A stretch of DNA of 64,000 nucleotides, from contig OX411552.1 of NCBI GenBank assembly GCA_948146395.1, positions 50,334,258 through 50,398,257 on the forward strand. Direction: 5' to 3'. The notes beneath the pieces were generated by a model. It saw nothing but the letters and a program-made list of their open reading frames with translations. It searched no databases and was not told where the DNA came from. The position numbers and the translations under genes are program-made. Source of the stretch: Fragum whitleyi (Eukaryota; Mollusca; Bivalvia; Cardiida; Cardiidae). Numbering within the stretch: the first letter of the stretch is position 1; the number at the start of each line of letters is the position of its first letter. This document shows positions 56,477 to 64,000 of the stretch, one piece after another.

Positions 56477-56640
56477 ATTGTTTGTTTGAATGGGGTTTGA
56501 CTCTGCTTTCAACAATCTTTCAGAAATATTTCAGAAACTGGAGCACCTAACAATGGCTGCCTGGTATTTCTCACACCAGTACTACATGTACCATAATATC
56601 CATTCCTAGTCTCAAGCTGACTATCCAGCCATTGGTGACT
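56477..56640 (-). mobile_element. S1 SINE, 5'-truncated, with about 10-bp target duplication
   Basis: Body only (TTTGTTTGAATGGGGTTTGA, ACTGGAGCACCTAACAATGG, GGTATTTCTCACACCAGTAC, CAGCCATTGGTGACT). Flanked by ATAAATAAAG (56467-56476) and ATAAATGAAG (56641-56650), from the T-D phrase CCATAAATGAAGGAG. No tRNA-like head. Confidence 0.8.
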
Positions 56641-56859
56641 ATAAATGAAGAAGGAGTTATATTCACAAGATTGGTACATATGGATGGACGGACGTACTGC
56701 CATCGAGATTGACAGACTAACAGAGAAGATGGTATCAATCTATGTCCACCTTTGGCAGCTTATAAAAAGTGATTAAAACATGATAAGACAGATTGCAGAC
56801 CAATATCAATTCTACCCATCTATCAAAAATCTTTGACAAATGTGTCTCGAATACTTTAA

Positions 56860-57490
56860 ACAAGAGGCCCAAGAGCCTGTCTGTAGAAAGTCCCTGTTTT
56901 AGCATGGATTTCCATGAAAATCCAGCGAGCTCTGAAATATTGGAAATTTTCCAGCCATTTCCAGGGTGATGGCTGAAAAATCTGGATGGAAAAATCATAG
57001 AAAGACAGGATATTTGTCCCTGTAACATGTAAATTTTCCAAGCTTTTCCATGGAAATCCCTGGAAAAATTTCCAGGCTTTTCCATGAATATGGAGTATTC
57101 ACAGGAACGACAAAATAGATTTTTTTCCAGGGTTTCCATTGAAATCCATGGCTGGATCCATGGACCTAGCATGAAATAGCATGGAAAAATTCTATGTTTC
57201 ATGCAAAATTTTTCAGTCTTTTTCCATGAAACATGGAGTATTGGAAAGACAAATAGAATTTTCCAGAGTTTTCCAAGCTCCCAAGGCTTGACTTTAGCAT
57301 GGAATAACATGGAATTTTTTTTAGGCTTTTCCATGAAACATGGAGTATTGAAACAAAAGCCTGGATTTTTTCCAGGGTTTTCTATGCTCCAAAGGCTGGA
57401 CTTTAGCATGGAATACCATGGAAAAATTTCCATGTTTCATGTGAAATTTTCCGTGATACATTGGAAATAATTCAGGCTTATGGAAAATAA
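56860..57490 (+). repeat. HL-A-type 5' end with CCATGG-rich minisatellite
   Basis: Starts ACAAGAGGCCCAAGAGCCTG, then about five units of roughly 110-140 bp made of short palindromic words (TTTTCCATGGAAATCCATGG-like, TTTAGCATGGAATAACATGG, GAAACATGGAGTATTG). Because unit lengths suit open frames, a 232-codon minus-strand frame (57433-56735) and an 89-codon plus-strand frame run through it. They are Met/Trp/Phe/Lys-rich repeat translations, not proteins. IR4 interrupts the array; its phrase AAAATAATTCAGGCTTTTCC resumes at 62755. Confidence 0.75.
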
Positions 57491-58280
57491 TTAGTCCGGC
57501 AGATATCTAGCTTGACCCGGAAGTAGGGTTCAAAGTTTTTTTCTTGACTGATTCTTGTAGCTAAGGACTTCCCTAACCAGAATCTGGCTGATGACATCTT
57601 GTCATCATTGAGCATTTTGAGAAAATCGAGATGGGAGCCAGGTCTATAGAATGTTACGCCAACGGCTCAGTAATTCACTATAACGACCTTTTAAATGGGT
57701 GTTTTGTGTCTTATTTGCTGACTAAGTTCGAGACTAATAATGTATGTCAAAATTAATGCATATTACGAGATTAGAAATTAGCATAGTAGTCAAGATGGCA
57801 GCCAAATCGAATAATCAAATGGCATTTTAAAGTATTTCTTGACCCATGCGACATTAGAATTGTTGGAAAGGGTTTTGGGGCTTATTTAGAAAACATTCAT
57901 AAGTGGTTATATGTCTTATTGATATCGGGCTAGTGACAAATCTAATCTGTTGTTACATTAATTCTTGATTTGAAGATGGCAGCCAGGAAAGAGAAGATTC
58001 TAAGTTAATTGTGTTTAAATGAGGATTTTAGAAATTTTTTTGCCTACATTAATGGTTTCAAGGTAAATTTGATAAATGTTTCTAAAATGATGCCTTAAAT
58101 GATAGAAAGCATTGGAGATGGCAGCCAAGAAATATATCTTAATGAAAGTTAGAGGTTGCAAAATTATATTGGAACTTGATTCATTTTACTAATGAAAATA
58201 CAAGTCATCATTTCGAAATTAGAAAAGTTATTTATGCAATATATAAAGTTCTATTGTGTTCTAAGATGGCAGCCCATATT
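57491..58280 (+). repeat. IR4 left arm with five YY1-like motifs
   Basis: AAGATGGCAGCC or a close variant at about 57628, 57791, 57972, 58115 and 58262 (spacing 163, 181, 143, 147 bp). Outside the motifs the sequence is AT-rich. The motif resembles the AAGATGGCGGC consensus known for the YY1 factor; whether it binds anything is inference. Confidence 0.7.
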
Positions 58281-59056
58281 ACATAAATATTGCATTTCCG
58301 TTGTTTTCAAATGTTTTGACAATTCAAAATATATTATTTTTGGAATTCATGTGTTGCCAATCACTTGAGTTATATCTTCCAGAAAGACAAAAAGGAAGCC
58401 AACAATACATTCCATACACTTGAAAAACTAAATAGACATGGAAATTGAAAAAAAATTCTATTTGCTTTGGAACAAAATTATTGCACAATGAAATATATTG
58501 ATCTCAAATCTATTGGCACAAAACAGTTGTATCTCACAACAATCATTAAGGTAGTTAGGACTGAATCATGCTGAATCATCGATATGGTCAGATACTGACA
58601 GATTTTTTTTTATGAATATTTTGAAAACTTGTAGTTACTTTAATTGAATATTACCCGGTATTCTTTTCTATCTGAATTATTTCTTGTTTGCTAGTTTAGT
58701 AAGAATATGTAACACCGCATTTGAGATTATCAATATCATTTTCGTGATAACCATTACATGTATTCACCAGAGTTTCTTTATGAAATAATCTGTAGCTGAC
58801 CTATCAAACTACATCCATATCAGTATGTATAGTCATGTATGTTTATTAGTGGAAAAGAATTTGTTCCGCTAATGCTTATTTAGCACTAAATTTGAATTGC
58901 CTGTTCACAACATGAAATGTAAGAATGATGATTGGCTATTCTGACTATTACCCTGGTGTATTGGGAAATGCTTGAAGACATGCAATGTACTCCCTTAAAT
59001 TGTCTTTGCGACAATTGCGAGCTATGTTCAAACTACATGTATGTGGCAGATAACTA

Positions 59057-59650
59057 GCGCGCAGAATGACTAAAATGCTGATTTATGCACAAATCTCACA
59101 TCCTCGAAATGGCAGTTGATTTATCCAAATCATGACCAAAAGTTTTTGATTCAGTTCGGATATAGAAGGAAGAAATCTTCAAAAAGTGTTTGTTCAAAAA
59201 CACCCTCTTGTGTATTCTTATCTTCATTTTGATGGCATTTAATGTATTGACGATTTGGCAACTGTATTGTGGCTTTGCTGTACGGCTATAATTCTTTTCT
59301 TATTAGCGCATAGAGTGACTAAAATGCTGATTTATGAACGGACCTCACATCCTCAAAATCGCTATCTCCCGTAACAACTAACTGTCTTCTGGGGGGCTTC
59401 GCTCATATGGGCATGTGATACAGTAGCAACGATAAAAAAACGGAAATACACACACTCAAAATCGCAGCTTATTTATTCAAATCATCACCAAAAGTTGGTG
59501 GTTCATTGCAGATAAAGCATCGAAATGATGTCAAAAGTGTTTGTTCAAAAGCGCCTTTTTGCCTGCCATATCTTGAATTTGTTAGCTTTTAAAATACCAC
59601 CATTTGGTAATAGTATTGTAGCTTTACTGTACAGCTATAATTGTTATCAT
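59057..59650 (+). repeat. Diverged tandem duplication inside IR4
   Basis: GAATGACTAAAATGCTGATT, ATCATGACCAAAAGTTTTTG, AAAAGTGTTTGTTCAAAAAC and TTTGCTGTACGGCTATAATT at 59057-59300 recur at 59305-59650 as GAGTGACTAAAATGCTGATT, ATCATCACCAAAAGTTGGTG, AAAAGTGTTTGTTCAAAAGC and TTTACTGTACAGCTATAATT. The second unit contains about 90 extra bases. Confidence 0.7.
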
Positions 59651-59900
59651 CTTTTTTGTTCATGTTGAACTTACCATCTGGGATTAATTATCAAAGGAGC
59701 TGGCTAACACAATTGTGAGCAAATTGAGCGAATGGAAAAAGTTACAATAATGATAATGATATAAAATATATCTAAAATGTCCAATTCAAAAGCATTGATT
59801 CAGGAAGTAAACTAAAATACAACATATATTTAGATGGTTACCATTTTTTGTCTATATTGTCAGGGCAAATTAATACTAAATTTTATACTCACACACAATA

Positions 59901-60933
59901 ACTAGAAAGCCATGAATGGCTTGAGTCGCTCCACAGGCTTGAAATTCTTGTAAAAACAAAAAAATGTTTTGACTAGATTTTCAGATATTTGGGGTTCTAC
60001 TGATGTTGAAAATGATTTTCAAAGTTTCAACTATATAACAGATAAAGAAAGGACCTCTGCTATTAAAAGACATATTTTTCATCAAATCAAAATAATTTTT
60101 GGCTGTATGATAATGGTTCACCCAAAGATCATACCAAAAATGTGTGATTGATATCCATCGGTTACATTCTGAGAAAATATTTTTCATATTTTCCACTATT
60201 TAACATATTGAGAATTGACCTCCACCCATTAAATGTACATTTTTCATCCAATCAAAATAATTTTTGGTACACTGATAAAGGGTCACTCAAGGATCATTCC
60301 AGTGAAATTAAGTTGATATCCAAAAATCAGATTCTGAGAAAATGATTTTCAAAGTTTCCACTATATAACATGTAGAGAAATGACCTCTGCCGATAAAATG
60401 CATATTTTTCATCCAATCAAAATAATTTTTGGTACACTGATAAAAGGTCACTCAAGGATCATTCCAGTGAAATTTGGTTGATATCCATCAGTTACATTCT
60501 GAGAAAATGATTTTCAAAGTTTCAACTATATTATATATAGAGAAATGACCTCCGTCCACAAAATGCATATTTTCCATCCGATCACAATGATTTTTTGTAG
60601 ACTGATAAAGAGTCACCCAAGGATCATTCATGTAAAATTTAATTGGTATCCATTGATTAGAATGTGAGAAAACTCACTTTTTACCATATTTTGAAATTAG
60701 CCACGCCCATTTAATCCATGTTTTTCATTGGATCAAAATTTCTTGAACAACTTTGATAGAGGGTCACCCAAGGATCATTCCTGTGAAGTTTGGTTGAAAT
60801 CCATCCAGTAGTTTCTGAGGAGAAGATTTTTAAAGAAAAGTTTACGACCGCACGGACGGACGGACGGACGCACGCACGACGGACACAACACCATGACAAT
60901 AGCCCCAGTGGCTTTCAGCCAGTGGAGCTAAAA
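59901..60933 (+). mobile_element. HL-B element, full length
   Basis: The 5' end is ACTAGAAAGCCATGAATGGC then TTGAGTCGCTCCAC. Four units of about 165 bp follow (TTTTTCATCCAATCAAAATA near 60075, 60240, 60405, 60570), then a terminal unit resembling the HL-A terminal unit (TTGAACAACTTTGATAGAGG, GGAGAAGATTTTTAAAG). The GGACGGACGGACGGACGCAC microsatellite is at 60846-60888. The 3' hairpin is CCAGTGGCTTTCAGCC, AGTGGAGCTAAAA. Confidence 0.9.
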
Positions 60934-61564
60934 ATACACCACATGATATTTTTTGTATATCTATTTAATGTACCAGAACTTCAGACTTAAATATCAAATT
61001 GTAAGGATCTATAAAACAACCATTTATTACACAATAGTACATATATGGCTGTAACCTCAGACAGGGCTGCAGGTTTCTGAACCTAACGATTAAGAAAAAA
61101 GTTAGAAATCATTAGTCCTATACTCATATTTGCAATAAAGGTTCAGAATACTTTGTCACCATTCAATTTAGGGTATCATTACTGCTTACTCAGTACAAAT
61201 CGTTGGTAACCACTTTGTGGAACAGTTGCCATAGTCTGGACAGTTTTTCTAGCATATGCTTGTGCTCATCATTTTTTATGTCTTCATCTTACTATAAATG
61301 CCTCTGGTGGACCTATACATGTCGCTTTAGGTTCAAATCATATTGAATACTAGTAACAAATGGTTACTTACATTACTTTGAATGTCACAAAAAATGAAAC
61401 TAATACAAGTCTCAGTAAATACCCCACTGTACTTATGTTGGAATCACTTAAATGCTTTATGCTTGAAACAAATGCAATTTACAATTTCATGATTTCATGC
61501 TTTTATAGAAACCGTACTTTTATTGACGCAAATTAATTTATTAAAGCAACTTCAAGAAAAAAAC

Positions 61565-62740
61565 AGCAAGGCTGCCATCTCCAAAATAAGATGTTTTAAT
61601 TCTTCACATCTGAACACTGTTATCAATAATCGGATTTTTAGCAGATATGTTTTTGCTATAGGAAAAACAGATCATCATATTCTCATGCGTATTATTAAAG
61701 TACATGTATTTATAATTTACACACTCTCTTAATAGACTACCACCTCCACTGCCAATCTGGATTTCACTGTATGATCATTTATTCTCTTTCTTGCTCAGGC
61801 AGCAGATCAATAGCATAATATTTCACATGGTAAGGTGTTTGTGGTCATGTAAGATTTAAATTGATTAACTTATCTCAAGAAAATATTTTAGATGTATCTC
61901 TGAACGATTACAAAAAACATATACACCTTTATTTACATGAGTGACCAAGCAGTTCTTCCATTTGGCATCCATCTTGACAACTATACTTATTCTTATCTTC
62001 ATTCAAGGTGTTCATTTCACCAGGAAACTTCAAATTAGCATCTTGTCAAGTAAATTTAGTAAAAAAATTAGATGAATTGTTAAATTACAGTAGCAAGTAC
62101 ATGTATGCTTTTAGTGGTCTTGGCTGCCACCTTGACTTTTTTCCAATCTATACCATGGTGGAAATTCACTATCATCCAGATTCCTGAAAGGCTTGGCTTA
62201 AGCCACTAGAAAAATAGCTTAACGTGAAATACTTTGCAAACTTTAAGGGTGAAAAAAGAATCTTGAGTTTCTTGGCTGCCATCTTCAAATTTAGAATTTT
62301 CATAACAAAAGATGAAAGGTGTAACTAGTCAGATATGTTGTGGTCATAAACAAGATTACAAAAGTTTATTAAAAAAACTCTAAAACACATTTCTAATATT
62401 CTTATATTTCGCATGGATCGATAATTTCTTTGAAAATATTCTATAATTCGAACTGGCTGCCATCTTGATTACCATACTCATATCTAATGTCATGTTATGC
62501 TTTTAGGTCAATATCTTAACAATAAAATGACCACTCAAATCGGTTTTATATTTCAAAGAGTGATCTACGGAGCCGTTGGCTTGATTTTTGATAGTCCTGG
62601 CTGCCATCTCGATTTTTTCAAAATGCTCAATGGTGACAAGATGTCATCAGCTAGATTCTTGTTGGGGAAGGCATTGGCTACAAGAATCAGTCAAGAAAAA
62701 AACTTTGAACCCTACTATGCCATATTTCTGCCGGACTAAA
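61565..62740 (-). repeat. IR4 right arm with five YY1-like motifs
   Basis: GGCTGCCATCTT or a close variant at about 61568-61582, 62120-62135, 62271-62286, 62452-62467 and 62597-62612. The outer four are spaced 145, 181 and 151 bp, close to the left arm's 163, 181 and 143. The 80-codon frame at 62497-62739 lies on the arm and is not a gene. Confidence 0.7.
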
Positions 62741-63180
62741 TCTGTGCTGCAGGGAAAATAATTCAGGCTTTTCCAGCATCCCTAAAAACAAATTGTTGTT
62801 AGTAAGTGAGCAAAACATTGTTCTTCAGATTATTTAATCTTGAGTTACAATGTTCTGTGGCACAGAGATGATTAGGAAAGTAACAATATAAGTGGAAAGG
62901 CAACTTTCAACTAATCAGAAATTTTAAGTTGACCATAGTATTATTTTCCTAACGCTATGATAAGATGAAAGTAGTCTTGTAAACAATAAAGGGCAAATTT
63001 ATCGCTCCATGTGAACCAGTTGTAACTGCCCATTATGTTTATAGGCAGTTACAATTGTTTTATATAATACATTAAATTACTTTCAAATAATGTAAGCTCA
63101 TTAAATGGTTTATGAACACTGCACTTTTCTCAAATGAGATCTTACCACCCATAAAGATTCACATCATTATCTATAATACA
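62741..63180. other. Resumed minisatellite flank, then spacer with H palindrome
   Basis: AAAATAATTCAGGCTTTTCC at about 62755 is the CCATGG-array phrase interrupted by IR4. AT-rich spacer follows. Nothing coding is seen. Confidence 0.5.
63008..63062. repeat. H palindrome, copy 3 (short)
   Basis: CCAGTTGTAACTGCCCATTA then TGTTTATAGGCAGTTACAAT then TGTTTT preserves the core stem GTTGTAACTGCC/GGCAGTTACAAT. The outer GGCTCAG arms are lost. Confidence 0.7.
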
Positions 63181-64000
63181 GTCAGAGTTATGCTCCTGAC
63201 AAAGTTTAGATATTTGAAACAGCAAGGAGTAAAATCTCCGAAATAAATCCAGCTAACTGTATGGTTTTTGTTCACCGAAATTGTCCTTATTCAGATCTAC
63301 CTAGTAAAGTAGTTTAAGTTTGATAGCTATGATACTTTTCAAAATTTAAGTTTTTATTACACAGCAAAGGACAAAAACTCTAAAATAATGAACCAATCCC
63401 CAAAAACATATACCTACACAAGAAGTATAAATTGATTACTTAAATTCTTTCAGAGATTTGCTCTGCACAAGTTCTTAAAGTGTAAAGGACAGTAACTGTT
63501 ATTTTGTTGTTCTTTATATGCTCTGCATTTTGCCTTAAAGAGATCTACCAACTCATGATGTTTCATGTTGAGCCATCTTACTTTCAGAGGTTATAATGCT
63601 CCACTAAATTTCAAGTCATTTAAACATCAAAGGGCAATAACTTTAAAATCTAGCAAGCAAGAGTTTTAGTATTTGTTAATTGCTCTTCTCTGCAATGAGA
63701 TCAACCCACCCATGAAGTTTCGTACTGAAAGCTATTATATTTTCAAGGATATGCTCTGAACAAAATCGTGGTCTTTTAAACTGCAAAGGAAAATAACTCC
63801 AAAAATAAGCAAAGAAAAAGTGTTTCTGATTAAGTGTCCTTCTCCTAAAACATATCTGTGCACCTATGAAGAATCAAAATGATTGCAATTTTACTTTAGG
63901 GGATATGCTAAATTCAAATTTAATGATAGTTGGATGGAATGACAGAAAGGTAGATTGAAGGGATAAATGAAGGGTTGAGTTCATTATTTTATCCCATTTG
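63180..64000 (+). repeat. T-E tandem array, runs off window
   Basis: About four units of roughly 190 bp with ATGCTCTGAACAAAAT, AACTGCAAAGGAAAATAACT, AATAAGCAAAGAAAAAG and GAGATCAACCCACCCATGAA, matching the array at 8.7-9.2 kb. A TGGATGGAATGACAGAAAGG run near 63932 could be the microsatellite that precedes 3' ends in the other families. The true end is outside the window. Confidence 0.65.

Larger units (their letters stand above)
54456..56765 (+). repeat. T-D tandem array, copy 2, with nested insertions
   Basis: Shares the start (GATTATCATTAAAATGAAAG) and the end (GGACGGACGTACTGCCATCG, then CTATGTCCACCTTTGGCAGC) with copy 1 at 17-18.5 kb. Its units of about 170 bp carry TCAGGTGACTAGGAACATTT, TTCACAAGAAATTTGACATG and AAGGCCCCTTTTTCCATGAC. 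It has been invaded by HL-C (54577-54899), by two S1 SINEs with target duplications, and contains a MITE end at 55255-55380. Confidence 0.75.
57491..62740. mobile_element. IR4: 5.2-kb element with about 0.9-kb diverged inverted arms
   Basis: Ends TTAGTCCGGCAGA and TCTGCCGGACTAA, then GTAGGGTTCAAAGTTTTTTT and CTTGACTGATTCTTGTAGC in both arms, are clearly inverted copies. Similarity fades inward but AAGATGGCAGCCA recurs five times in each arm with similar spacing. The minisatellite phrase AAAATAATT flanks both sides, indicating insertion into the CCATGG array. It carries HL-B (59901-60933) and a diverged 240-bp direct duplication at 59.05-59.65 kb. No transposase frame is visible. Confidence 0.8.

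Noticed and set aside
56735..57433. 232-codon minus-strand open frame, the longest in the window
   Set aside because: It translates a minisatellite of CCATGG-type words; composition is Met/Trp/Phe/Lys-rich and repeats with the DNA period. The opposite strand is open too.
57628..58275. Regularly spaced AAGATGGCAGCC as a CRISPR or satellite array
   Set aside because: Only 12-13 bp are shared and the spacers are 140-180 bp of diverged DNA; treated as sites in IR4 arms.

Overview
This window reads as nuclear DNA of an animal, most likely a bivalve mollusc. It is AT-rich with small CpG-rich patches and almost no open frame above 100 codons. It is packed with repeat families of a kind I associate with bivalve genomes: elements ending in a GAGCAC-TTCG-GTGCTC hairpin, TTAA-flanked palindromic MITEs and tRNA-headed SINEs. 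The bivalve assignment is inference from repeat style; no marker gene is present. I find no protein-coding gene I can support. The window is best read as gene desert or intron built of nested, mostly non-autonomous transposable elements.

Family names used below. HL-A, HL-B and HL-C are hairpin-ended, Helentron-like elements with tandem-repeat cores. pb1 and pb2 are TTAA-flanked, piggyBac-like palindromic MITEs. S1, S2 and S3 are tRNA-headed SINEs. IR1 to IR4 are large elements with long inverted arms. T-D, T-E and T-F are other tandem-core families. H is a short palindrome present three times.

Layout. 0-11 kb: AT-rich spacer with HL-B-type cores (1.5-2.0, 6.4-7.2), pb2 and pb1 copies (2.9, 4.4, 4.6, 8.2, 10.05), T-F and T-E cores and one S1 SINE (9.7). 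11.17-15.81 kb: IR1, a 4.6-kb element with about 700-bp inverted arms and a 5-bp target duplication, carrying an HL-A element. 16-18.5 kb: an H palindrome and a T-D array. 20.3-24.7 kb: IR2, a spaced pair of inverted arms around otherwise single-copy DNA with a GC-rich island. 25.4-29.4 kb: pb2 and pb1 sharing one TTAA, a large AT palindrome and two S2 SINEs. 30.0-32.8 kb: HL-B interrupted by IR3, a TA-flanked element. 33.8-41.2 kb: a dense run of HL-A elements with an S1 SINE inside one. 41.4-43.6 kb: a MITE, a CpG-rich patch, an S1 SINE with a near-intact tRNA-Asp-like head, and a second tRNA-like sequence. 44.5-46.2 kb: a 65-bp minisatellite split by HL-C, and a MITE. 47-54.4 kb: HL-A, pb1, pb2, S1, H, and the 145-bp tandem HL-A. 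54.5-56.8 kb: T-D invaded by HL-C and two S1 SINEs. 56.9-57.5 kb: a CCATGG-rich minisatellite. 57.49-62.74 kb: IR4, a 5.2-kb element with a YY1-like motif repeated five times in each arm, carrying HL-B. 63.2-64 kb: T-E running off the end.

The most interesting result is a shared design. HL-A, HL-B and HL-C have unrelated termini but the same ground plan: a 5' hairpin after ACAAGA or ACTAGA, a sub-terminal inverted repeat, a tandem core, a GGACGGAC-type microsatellite, and a 3' hairpin ending in TAAAA. This suggests one rolling-circle-type mobilisation system serving several families. No transposase or Rep/helicase gene is visible in the window.
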